Positions 16,072 to 22,570 of a DNA stretch of 22,570 bases are shown here, piece by piece; positions within the stretch are counted from its first letter, which is position 1, and every line of letters begins with the position of its first letter. The DNA is taken from assembly GCA_021802085.1 (NCBI GenBank), contig JAKAAZ010000024.1, forward strand, positions 1-22,570, in the 5' to 3' direction. The translations under genes were made by a program, and so were the position numbers. Source of the stretch: Acidobacteriota bacterium (lineage in GTDB: Bacteria; Acidobacteriota; Terriglobia; Terriglobales; Acidobacteriaceae). The notes beneath the pieces are model-generated. The model had not been told where the DNA came from. It searched no databases and saw only the letters and a list, made by a program, of their open reading frames with translations.

Positions 16072-17154
16072 ATGACCGGCGGCGCTCGCTTTCTTCGAGC
16101 GTGCTTGCGACAGCCGGTTGATTGCACGCCGGTATGGTTTTTGCGGCAGGCGGGTCGCTACATGCCGGAGTACCAGGCGGTTCGGCGCGTACATTCGCTG
16201 ATGGAAATTTGCAAGTCGCCCGCACTCGCGGCGGAAGTAACGATCACCGCCGCCGAAAAGCTGGACGTCGATGCGGCGATTATTTTCGCCGATCTTTTAT
16301 TGCCACTCGAACCGATGGGCCTGGATTTTGTATTTCAGGCGGGAGAAGGCCCCCAGGTCTATCGTCCGATTCGCAGCGCAGCCGACATCAACGCCTTGCG
16401 GACAGATCGCACAGCCGACCTTGGGTATGTGGCAGAAGCCATCGCCCGCGTCACGGCGCACTTTGGCGATCGCATGGGCATGATCGGCTTCTGCGGTGCG
16501 CCGTTCACGCTGGCCAGTTACATGATTGAGGGTGGCGGCTCCCGCAATTACACTGCAACCAAGTACCTGATGTATAACGATCCGGCGGCATGGGAAGCGC
16601 TGATGCAGAAGTTGGCGACGGTGCTGGCGGACTATGCGGCGCAGCAGGTCGAGGCGGGCGCGGATGTCATCCAGATTTTCGACAGCTGGGCTGGCGCGCT
16701 TTCGGTTACGGATTACAGGGAGTTTGTGCTGCCGATTACGCAGTCGCTGGTGCGCCGGGTGCAGGACCAGGGAGTGCCTGTCATTTACTTCGGTGTCGAT
16801 ACCGCGAGTCTGCTGCCCAGTATGCGCGAGACCGGCGCCGATGTCATCGGACTCGACTGGCGGATTCCGCTCGATGCGGGCAGGCTGGCTGTCGGTGAGC
16901 ATTGCGCGGTGCAGGGCAACCTCGATCCCATTGCGCTGTTCGCCCCGGAGAGTTTGTTGCGTGCTCGTGTGGAAGAGGTGTTACGGCAAGCGGACGGAAG
17001 GCCGGGGCACATTTTTAACGTGGGCCACGGGATTGTGCCTGGCACTCCAGTAGAAAAAGTGCAGCGTGTGGTTGGCTGGGTGCGAGAAATTTGTGCGCAG
17101 TTGAAAGCAGAGTCAACGGACCTGGGACGCGAGCCCGCGTTGAGGCAGATTTGA
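16072..17154 (+). CDS. hemE: Uroporphyrinogen decarboxylase
   Basis: Decarboxylates uroporphyrinogen III to coproporphyrinogen III in the cytosol. Family signatures are clear: RFLRACLRQPVDCTPVWFLR followed by QAGRYMPEY, ITAAEKLDVDAAIIFADLLL, GFCGAPFTLASYMIEGGGS, IFDSWAGALS, YFGVDTASLL, VIGLDWRIPLD, VQGNLDPIALFAP and FNVGHGIVPGTP. From ATG at 16072 the protein has 360 residues, close to E. coli HemE, and AGGA lies 6 bases upstream; the frame is also open to ATG at 16024, preceded by AGAGG, which would add 16 residues without similarity. The first gene of a hemE-hemH-hemY operon. The stop overlaps the next start as TTGA. Confidence 0.95.
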   Translation: MTGGARFLRACLRQPVDCTPVWFLRQAGRYMPEYQAVRRVHSLMEICKSPALAAEVTITAAEKLDVDAAIIFADLLLPLEPMGLDFVFQAGEGPQVYRPIRSAADINALRTDRTADLGYVAEAIARVTAHFGDRMGMIGFCGAPFTLASYMIEGGGSRNYTATKYLMYNDPAAWEALMQKLATVLADYAAQQVEAGADVIQIFDSWAGALSVTDYREFVLPITQSLVRRVQDQGVPVIYFGVDTASLLPSMRETGADVIGLDWRIPLDAGRLAVGEHCAVQGNLDPIALFAPESLLRARVEEVLRQADGRPGHIFNVGHGIVPGTPVEKVQRVVGWVREICAQLKAESTDLGREPALRQI

Positions 17155-18272
17155 CGCCCGCAAGCGAGACTGACCGCAAATTTGCCGTGCTGCTCCTGGC
17201 GCACGGTTCGCCGGAGACGGTGGAAGAAATTCCTGAATATCTGAAAAATGTGGTGAGCGGTCGGCCCATGCCAGCCCATGTTGTGGAAGAGATCCAAAGC
17301 CGCTATGCGCAGATTGGCAAAAGTCCGTTGACCGAGTGGACGTTCAGGCAAGCAGCCTCGCTCCAGCAAAAAATCGGTCTGCCTGTGTATGTGGGGATGC
17401 GCAACTGGAAGCCGTACATCGCGGACACTGTACGCATCATGCGGGCCGATGGGGTGACGGATGCGGTCGCGATCTGCCTGGCGCCGCAAAATTCGCGTAC
17501 CAGCGTGGGCCTTTACCGGCGGGCTGTCTACGCAGAAGCGGGGACTGCACTGCAGGTCTACTTCATCGATGGATGGGCTGACCATCCTCGTCTGGCAGAC
17601 GCCTTTGCCGAACGTCTGCGGCCGATCTGGCTGGAAGCGTGCCGGGTTGTCGGAGCGAAAATTCCAGTGTTGTTCACTGCCCACAGCGTGCCGTGCCGAA
17701 CGATTCAGAATGGAACGGTCCCAACGCAATCGAGCGAAGCGCCGCAGACACACGACAGGCACAGCGGAATTTCCAGGTCATTGTCCGGCGCCGTTCGGCC
17801 CACAGTTCCGGAGCGCTCCTATGCGCTCCCGCCCGGCGTGTCCACCGGACCCGATCCGTATGCCATCGAGACGAAACACACGGCGAGCCTGGTCGCGGAA
17901 CGACTTGCCTCGGATGGGTTGACGCCAGAGGATTGGTACTTCGCGTTCCAAAGTCAGGGAATGTCCGGCGGCCCATGGATTGGGCCAACGGTCGAGCAGA
18001 CGCTCGAATGCCTCTATCGGGAGGGCCATCGCGGCGTGGTGTTGCAGCCGATCGGTTTTCTGTGCGATCACGTGGAAATTTTGTATGACATTGATATTGC
18101 GTTTCAGGGGTTGGCGCGCCGGCTGGGGTTGCAGTTGTTTCGACCCGAATCTCTGAATGGCTCTCCTTTGCTGACCGCCGCGCTTGCGGACCTGGTTTCG
18201 CGCGGAATGCTGCGGCTTGGCGCAGCGCGGTTGGAAGCTGGGTCTATCGTCGGAATGTCTGCCCAAAAATGA
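17151..18272 (+). CDS. hemH: Ferrochelatase (Firmicutes/CpfC-like) with an internal insert
   Basis: Inserts Fe(II) into a porphyrin. The protein is 373 residues from TTG at 17151, which overlaps the hemE stop (TTGA) and has GAGG 5 bases upstream; an open frame to TTG 17091 is less likely. Motifs are VLLLAHGSPETVEEIPEYL, YVGMRNWKPYIADTV, AICLAPQNSRTSVGLYRRAV, LFTAHSVP (metal-binding H178), DWYFAFQSQGMSGGPWIGP, and PIGFLCDHVEILYDIDIAF with the conserved Glu of HVEILYD. The pattern resembles B. subtilis HemH (coproporphyrin ferrochelatase) more than E. coli HemH. Between TAHSVPCRTIQNG and PDPYAIETKHTA about 44 extra residues rich in Ser, Pro and Thr are present. The operon position supports the assignment; whether the substrate is coproporphyrin or protoporphyrin is open. 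Confidence 0.92.
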   Translation: MTPASETDRKFAVLLLAHGSPETVEEIPEYLKNVVSGRPMPAHVVEEIQSRYAQIGKSPLTEWTFRQAASLQQKIGLPVYVGMRNWKPYIADTVRIMRADGVTDAVAICLAPQNSRTSVGLYRRAVYAEAGTALQVYFIDGWADHPRLADAFAERLRPIWLEACRVVGAKIPVLFTAHSVPCRTIQNGTVPTQSSEAPQTHDRHSGISRSLSGAVRPTVPERSYALPPGVSTGPDPYAIETKHTASLVAERLASDGLTPEDWYFAFQSQGMSGGPWIGPTVEQTLECLYREGHRGVVLQPIGFLCDHVEILYDIDIAFQGLARRLGLQLFRPESLNGSPLLTAALADLVSRGMLRLGAARLEAGSIVGMSAQK

Positions 18273-19762
18273 AGCGGATCGCCATCATTGGCGGAGGTAT
18301 TGCCGGACTTTCGGCCGTCTATGAACTCGCGCTCCAGCAGCACGCGGGAGCGCCCATTGAGTTTGTTCTTTTCGACGCTGCTTCTCGCTTAGGTGGGATT
18401 GTGGAGACCGTACGGCGCGACGGTTTCGTCATCGAATGCGGACCCGATAGCTGGGTGACGGAAAAACCCTGGGCGCGCGATTTGGCGCTGGAGCTTGGGT
18501 TGGAGAGCGAGCTGGTTCCTTCCCGCGATGACAGGCGCAAAACATATCTTGTCCAAGGCCGTGCGCTGACTGCGATGCCGGACGGCATGCGCATGATGGT
18601 GCCGGCGCAGTGGGCCGGCGTGTTGAATTCGCCGCTGTTCAGCTGGCAGGCGAAGCTCGCATACCTGCGCGAGCCGAAGCTGGCGGAACAGTTGAAAACA
18701 AGCGCGATCGATGCCGCTGGCTCCTCCCGCGATGAATCGGTGCGAGATTTCGTCTTTCGGCACTTTGGCGCGGAGGTTGCGGACACGATTGCAGCGCCGC
18801 TGCTGGCCGGCGTGTTTGGCGGAGACATCGCAATGTTGAGCGCGCGTGCTGTGCTCCCAGCCTTCGTTGCGTTGGAACGAGACTATGGAAGTTTGGTGCT
18901 CGGCCTGCAGCAGCGCAGGCAGGCTGGGGATGAGCCCGCGGCGATTTTCACTACCCTGCGCCACGGACTGGCAGGACTCGTCGAGGGAATGGAATCCCAT
19001 ATTCCCGCGAGCAGCATTCAGCGTGGAATTGTCGTGGCGTCCATCGATCGGACCGGCGAGGGATGGGTGGTTCATCGAGCATCCGTGCCGGGAGTATCTC
19101 ATCCCGCGTCGCAAACATTCGATGCTGTTCTGGTGGCAACTCCTGCCAAAACTACGGCGCAACTGTTCGGGGCAATCGACGAACGCATCGAGGAACTGCT
19201 GCCGCAGCAGTCATCTTCCGCCATTGTTGTGGCGCTGGCCTTTTCTGCTGACCGGGCCTCGGCCATGCGCATTCCTCGTGGATTCGGATTTCTGGTTCCG
19301 CAAATCGCGGCGCAGCATGGACCGTCCCGGCCCATTTCGAACGACGACGTGGAAGCCATCGCCCAGAGTGCGCTGCTCGCATGCACATTTGTCGATCAGA
19401 AATTTCCGCAGCGCGCGCCGAAGGACGCTGTGTTACTGCGCGCATTCTTTGGCGGTCCCGCCGTCGCGCCATTGTTAGAGGTGAGCGACGCCACGCTGCT
19501 CCGGCTGGCCCAGACTACTCTCGGGCGCATTGTTGGCAAGCTGCCGGAACCCTCGATCGCGCTGGTTCGACGCTGGCCGGACTCTCTCCCGCTCTATTCG
19601 GTTGGCCATTTGGATCGTATGGCGGAGTTGGATGCTCGCATTTCCCGGCTTCCACACATGCGTCTCATCGGCAACGCCTATCGCGGTGTGGGATTGCCCG
19701 ATCTGATTCACACGGGAAGAACCGCCGCTCGTGAACTGACGGCCAACTTGACCGGCGCTTGA
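18269..19762 (+). CDS. hemY: HemY-type protoporphyrinogen/coproporphyrinogen oxidase
   Basis: An FAD-dependent oxidase, 497 residues, that oxidises coproporphyrinogen III or protoporphyrinogen IX. The N-terminal FAD-binding motif is KRIAIIGGGIAGLSAVYEL, followed by DAASRLGGIVETVRRDGFVI, ECGPDSWVTEKPWARDLALE and LGLE. Middle-region markers are VRDFVFRHFGAEVADTIAAP and LLAGVFGGDIAMLSARA; the C-terminal FAD-contact segment is LIGNAYRGVGLPDLIHTGRT. ATG at 18269 overlaps the hemH stop (ATGA). The gene order matches hemEHY of Bacillus. A hemQ/ChdC gene, which would decide between the coproporphyrin and protoporphyrin routes, is not in the window. Confidence 0.93.
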   Translation: MKRIAIIGGGIAGLSAVYELALQQHAGAPIEFVLFDAASRLGGIVETVRRDGFVIECGPDSWVTEKPWARDLALELGLESELVPSRDDRRKTYLVQGRALTAMPDGMRMMVPAQWAGVLNSPLFSWQAKLAYLREPKLAEQLKTSAIDAAGSSRDESVRDFVFRHFGAEVADTIAAPLLAGVFGGDIAMLSARAVLPAFVALERDYGSLVLGLQQRRQAGDEPAAIFTTLRHGLAGLVEGMESHIPASSIQRGIVVASIDRTGEGWVVHRASVPGVSHPASQTFDAVLVATPAKTTAQLFGAIDERIEELLPQQSSSAIVVALAFSADRASAMRIPRGFGFLVPQIAAQHGPSRPISNDDVEAIAQSALLACTFVDQKFPQRAPKDAVLLRAFFGGPAVAPLLEVSDATLLRLAQTTLGRIVGKLPEPSIALVRRWPDSLPLYSVGHLDRMAELDARISRLPHMRLIGNAYRGVGLPDLIHTGRTAARELTANLTGA

Positions 19763-19795
19763 CGGATCCGCATCCGGCCAACCACAGTTCAGGTG

Positions 19796-21049
19796 CTACT
19801 CATATTTCAGAGATTCCACGGGATCCATTTGCGCGGCGCGGGTGGCCGGCAAGGTCCCAAACAAGACTCCTACCATCATCGCGGTGCCCAGAGAAATCAC
19901 CACCGACCACGGTGAAATGGGGATGGTGAAGGCGGGGAGCAGAAAACGCACAGAGAGCGGAAGGGCAAGCCCAAGCAACGTACCGACGATGCCTCCGCTG
20001 AGCGAGATGAGAATCGCTTCGGCAAGGAACTGCAATTGAATTTCGCGGTACGTGGCGCCCACCGCTTTTCGGATGCCGATTTCTCGAATGCGCGATCGCA
20101 CCGTCGCCAGCATGATGTTCATAATGCCCACTCCGCTGACGGCGAGCGTGACAGCGGAAACGAGCAGCAGCACAAGCGTCATAATGTCCGCGATGTGTGC
20201 GGCAGTATCCACGAGGGCCGTGTATTCGACCACGTCATACACCGAGCCGGGCCGGTGCTTGGACTGGATAACTTTGGCAATTTCATTCCGCGCTCGCGGC
20301 GTGTCGCTGAAATTTTGAACGGAAAAGAACAACTGCTTTACGGCGTCGGTTCCGGTGAAATATCGCCCCACCGGGTAGGGAATCAGGATCGTCTGTTTTG
20401 AAATTTCCGACATCCCCCAGGTATTGACCCGCTCTTTGAAGACTCCAATGATGGTGAAGGGAATCCCTCGGATGGTAAAGGTCTGGTTGATGGCTCGATC
20501 CGCGCTGCCAAATAAGCTTTCCGCAAACGGGACCGTGACTACAGCCACTTTGGCGTGGCTGATGGTGTCCTCCTCATCGAAGAAACGTCCGGAGAGGACC
20601 ATCAGGTTGCGAACTTTTTTATATTGCGGAGAAACACCCAGAACGAGGATGTCTTTTACTTTTCCGTCCCCGAAGCTGATCGGGACTTGCATCTCCAGCA
20701 TGGGTGAAGACCAGATAATGCCGGGCACCTGCTCGTCGACCGCGGTCAGATCGTCCTTGGTGAGAGAGTCAGGATTCATGCCGCCGCACTGACAGTCCGC
20801 GACGATCATGTTCGCGCCGATGCCCTGGATCAGGTTGATTGCGTATTGCCTGCCGGTCAGACCGATGGTGGCCACCAGGATCACTGAGGCCGAACCCATG
20901 ACCATGCCGAGCGCTGTCAGGGCAAAACGCACTTTGTTATTGCGAAAGCTATCGAAGGCGAGGGACAGGATCTCGCTCAGCACCATGGTCTGTTTGGCGC
21001 TGGCAAGCGTTCGAGCAAAAGAGTGGCTGTGCGTTTCGACTGGATTCAT
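19796..21049 (-). CDS. MacB/FtsX-type ABC transporter permease
   Basis: 417 residues with the four-helix MacB layout. TM1 is at about 42-64 (ALTALGMVMGSASVILVATI), then a large extracytoplasmic domain (65-286), TM2 at 287-315, TM3 at 341-366 and TM4 at 381-401. The coupling-helix signature ATVRSRIREIGIRKAVGATY lies between TM2 and TM3, and the C-terminus ends LPATRAAQMDPVESLKYE. Such permeases act as mechanotransmission units with an ATPase and often a periplasmic adaptor. Neither is visible alongside it, so the partner must lie elsewhere. The start at 21049 has only a weak GAG before it; an internal ATG at 20986 is possible. The gene converges on hemY with a 33-base gap and no clear terminator. 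Confidence 0.88.
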   Translation of the reverse strand: MNPVETHSHSFARTLASAKQTMVLSEILSLAFDSFRNNKVRFALTALGMVMGSASVILVATIGLTGRQYAINLIQGIGANMIVADCQCGGMNPDSLTKDDLTAVDEQVPGIIWSSPMLEMQVPISFGDGKVKDILVLGVSPQYKKVRNLMVLSGRFFDEEDTISHAKVAVVTVPFAESLFGSADRAINQTFTIRGIPFTIIGVFKERVNTWGMSEISKQTILIPYPVGRYFTGTDAVKQLFFSVQNFSDTPRARNEIAKVIQSKHRPGSVYDVVEYTALVDTAAHIADIMTLVLLLVSAVTLAVSGVGIMNIMLATVRSRIREIGIRKAVGATYREIQLQFLAEAILISLSGGIVGTLLGLALPLSVRFLLPAFTIPISPWSVVISLGTAMMVGVLFGTLPATRAAQMDPVESLKYE

Positions 21050-21330
21050 CGCTCAATGAGAAGACCGGCGAACACTGCGGCAGTCGGAAACGGATTTCCG
21101 CCTCCACCGCCCCTGAATCGCCTATCTCAGGATACTGCCTGCGCGGTCTTCGCAGCGGCTTCCGCCAAGGCTACTTGCTGCAACTCGCTGGCTCTCGTCG
21201 AAACGCCGGCGGGCGACGACTTCCTCACGCGGAACTCGTCGACATTGGCAACAGGGGCAAGAAGTTGGGGCGGTTCGTCCGCCGCCGCGGGGTTGCGGAG
21301 AGGTGTTGAGAAGCTTATGGAAATTCCCTC
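21050..21330 (-). other. 281-base gap between permease and beta-propeller genes
   Basis: No assigned gene. After the TAG stop of the upstream propeller gene the same frame stays open for 67 codons to a TGA at 21127-21129. A strong GGAGGG follows the stop, but the first suitably spaced codon is ATA, not a usual start. The predicted peptide contains PAAADEPPQLLAPVANVDE and ASELQQVALAEAAAKTA, low in complexity. It may be an unrecognised small gene, a decayed 3' extension, or untranslated spacer. Confidence 0.3.
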
Positions 21331-22392
21331 CTACCGGCTGATCACCATGACGACGAAGCTGCCGGGCAGGATACTGGGACGTGGGTGCGGGCGATCCGCT
21401 GTAGCCGCCGGACGAGCGCCGAAGTCGGCGGTCACGACGTAGATTTTTCCGGATGCCTCATCGATCTCCATAGTGCGCGCGCCGCGCTTGGTGGGCAGCG
21501 TCTGAAGCACAGTGTAGGCGTTCGGCGAATCCTCGTGAACAACGGTCAGTGTTCCTTCGCCATTCGAGCTGAAGGCCGACTGATGTCTGGGGTCGAAGCG
21601 GGCGGCATCGGGACCGTCGCCGATCGCGGGTGTAGCAACAACCTTTCCGGTGTCGGCGTCAACCACCGCCATCTTCCCGTCACAGACGGCAAACAGGCGG
21701 CGATGCTTTCTATCAATGGCGAGGCCGGATGGACCCTCGCAGGGAGCGATGGGCCAAGAGGCAAGAACTTTATGCGTTTTGGAGTCGATGTGAACGATCT
21801 GGCTGAGGTCCTCAATGTTGTCGTAGATCGAACCTTTGCCGTCGGCGACTGGAAACTCCGGCTTGCCGGGAAGAGGTACCGTCGCGACGACTTGATGGGT
21901 AGAGTCGTCAATCACCGTGGCGTTTTTGCTGCGTCCGTTGAATGCCCAAACCGTCTGCGTGACTGGTTCGAAGACAATGCCGTCGGGATTGGTTCCGGCG
22001 GGAACGCGCTGAAGGATTGAGTTCGTCTTGCGGTCGAAGACCACAATTTCATTCGCGCCGCCGTCACTGATGTATCCGAACTTGCCCGAAGTATCGAAGG
22101 CCACGCCGTGCGTGCCCTTGAGTCCGGCGATGTCGGCCGTCACCTTGCCCGAAGTGGTGTCAAGGACGAGGACATGACTTCCACTGGTCACGTAGAGCAG
22201 CTTACTCATCGGGTCCACAGCGAGATAATCCCAACCGCCGTCGCCTCCAGTCTTCCATTGCGCCGTAACGCGATAGGGACCTTGCGCCACAGCCACGCCG
22301 GTGCCAACGATCATGACCATGACTGCGCTGGCAGCCAGCAGACAGAAACACCACGGCTTGAAGTTCCAACGCGGCTTCAGAATTTTTCTCAT
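21331..22392 (-). CDS. Secreted YncE-like seven-bladed beta-propeller protein
   Basis: 353 residues. The N-terminus has a basic start (MRKILKPRWNFKPW), a hydrophobic core and the likely cleavage site VAVAQG, a Sec signal peptide for export. Repeated blades follow: GGWDYLAVDPMSKLLYVTSG, LKGTHGVAFDTSGKFGYISD, GTNPDGIVFEPVTQTVWAFN, CEGPSGLAIDRKHRRLFAVC and GDGPDAARFDPRHQSAFSSN, each with a VLDTTSGKV-like strand. This matches the YncE/NHL-like group common in soil bacteria. No enzymatic residues can be named and the role is unknown. The start is well set: GGAGG lies 6 bases before ATG 22392. Sixty-nine bases separate it from the gene at the right edge. Confidence 0.87.
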   Translation of the reverse strand: MRKILKPRWNFKPWCFCLLAASAVMVMIVGTGVAVAQGPYRVTAQWKTGGDGGWDYLAVDPMSKLLYVTSGSHVLVLDTTSGKVTADIAGLKGTHGVAFDTSGKFGYISDGGANEIVVFDRKTNSILQRVPAGTNPDGIVFEPVTQTVWAFNGRSKNATVIDDSTHQVVATVPLPGKPEFPVADGKGSIYDNIEDLSQIVHIDSKTHKVLASWPIAPCEGPSGLAIDRKHRRLFAVCDGKMAVVDADTGKVVATPAIGDGPDAARFDPRHQSAFSSNGEGTLTVVHEDSPNAYTVLQTLPTKRGARTMEIDEASGKIYVVTADFGARPAATADRPHPRPSILPGSFVVMVISR

Positions 22393-22451
22393 GTGCTCCT
22401 CCGTGCCGATTGCGAGTGCCGTCTCAGAAGCGGCAACCGCAATATTAGGGA

Positions 22452-22457
22452 ATTATA
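22452..22457 (-). promoter_or_regulatory. Possible -10 element (TATAAT) before the beta-propeller gene
   Basis: A perfect TATAAT on the minus strand in an AT-rich patch, about 60 bases before the ATG at 22392. No good -35 lies 16-18 bases upstream (AGTTCC at 17 bases). Confidence 0.3.
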
Positions 22458-22461
22458 TACT

Positions 22462-22569
22462 TTACTCCCTGCTGGAACTTGCCAACTGTTTGTACGTGAT
22501 CCGGGTTCCTATCGACTTCCCCAGCAGAGAATCGATCCGGTCGAGCGTATGAATCTTCACGTTCCCCTC
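22462..22569 (-). CDS. 3' end of an unidentified gene (truncated by window edge)
   Basis: An open frame from the right edge to a TAA at 22462-22464, 35 codons. The translation includes VKIHTLDRIDSLLGKSIGTR and ends KQLASSSRE. Third codon positions are mostly G or C, as in the neighbouring genes, while the competing frames have stops or low GC3. Family not recognised. Confidence 0.4.
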   Translation of the reverse strand, partial: EGNVKIHTLDRIDSLLGKSIGTRITYKQLASSSRE

Positions 22570-22570
22570 G

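Noticed and set aside
17091..17150. Longer ferrochelatase start at TTG 17091
   Set aside because: No ribosome site and a 64-base overlap with hemE; the TTGA junction at 17151 with GAGG upstream is the better start.
1..22570. Search for CRISPR arrays, tRNA-like cloverleafs, IS ends and att-like repeats
   Set aside because: By eye I found no regularly spaced repeats, no tRNA T-loop/CCA patterns and no transposase or integrase motif.

Overview
The window reads as chromosomal DNA of a GC-rich diderm heterotroph. The gene content fits best with a soil Acidobacteriota (Terriglobia-like): Tat-exported sugar enzymes, a hemE-hemH-hemY operon, a LUD-type lactate oxidase and a lone MacB-like permease. 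The phylum is inferred from gene content and has not been tested. No tRNA, rRNA, CRISPR array, insertion sequence or integrase is visible. Several starts are TTG or GTG, and many junctions overlap by 4-8 bases.

Layout. (1) 1-847, minus: the 5' part of a Tat-exported beta-propeller glycosidase (GH43-like) running off the left edge. (2) 976-3053: a divergent pair, a CysL/YeiE-like LysR regulator (minus) and a YeiH-family membrane protein (plus), closed by two overlapping hairpins. (3) 3121-15848, minus: about 12.7 kb of co-directional genes. In transcription order these are lutA, lutB, lutC, a hybrid IclR-HTH/periplasmic-binding-protein regulator, a fused rhamnulose-1-phosphate aldolase/lactaldehyde dehydrogenase, rhamnulokinase, rhamnose isomerase, a Tat-exported YbhE-type lactonase, a TIM-barrel sugar isomerase/epimerase and a Gfo/Idh/MocA oxidoreductase. 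(4) 16024-19762, plus: hemE-hemH-hemY, with TTGA and ATGA coupled junctions. (5) 19796-22569, minus: a FtsX/MacB-type permease without an ATPase, a secreted YncE-like beta-propeller, and the 3' end of another gene at the right edge.

How it works together. The central block encodes a complete route from L-rhamnose to central metabolism. RhaI makes L-rhamnulose and RhaB phosphorylates it. The aldolase domain of the fusion splits the product into DHAP and L-lactaldehyde. Its SDR domain oxidises lactaldehyde to L-lactate, and LutABC can then oxidise lactate to pyruvate. A sugar-sensing regulator with an unusual domain pairing sits between the lactate and rhamnose halves. The lactonase/epimerase/dehydrogenase trio at the 3' end has no known role in this pathway and may serve a second sugar-oxidation route. 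No transporter, mutarotase or rhamnosidase is present here.

The most interesting items are the rha-lut cluster with its hybrid regulator and the unassigned trio, and an in-frame insert of about 44 residues next to the catalytic histidine of the ferrochelatase. I do not see an entirely new type of system.
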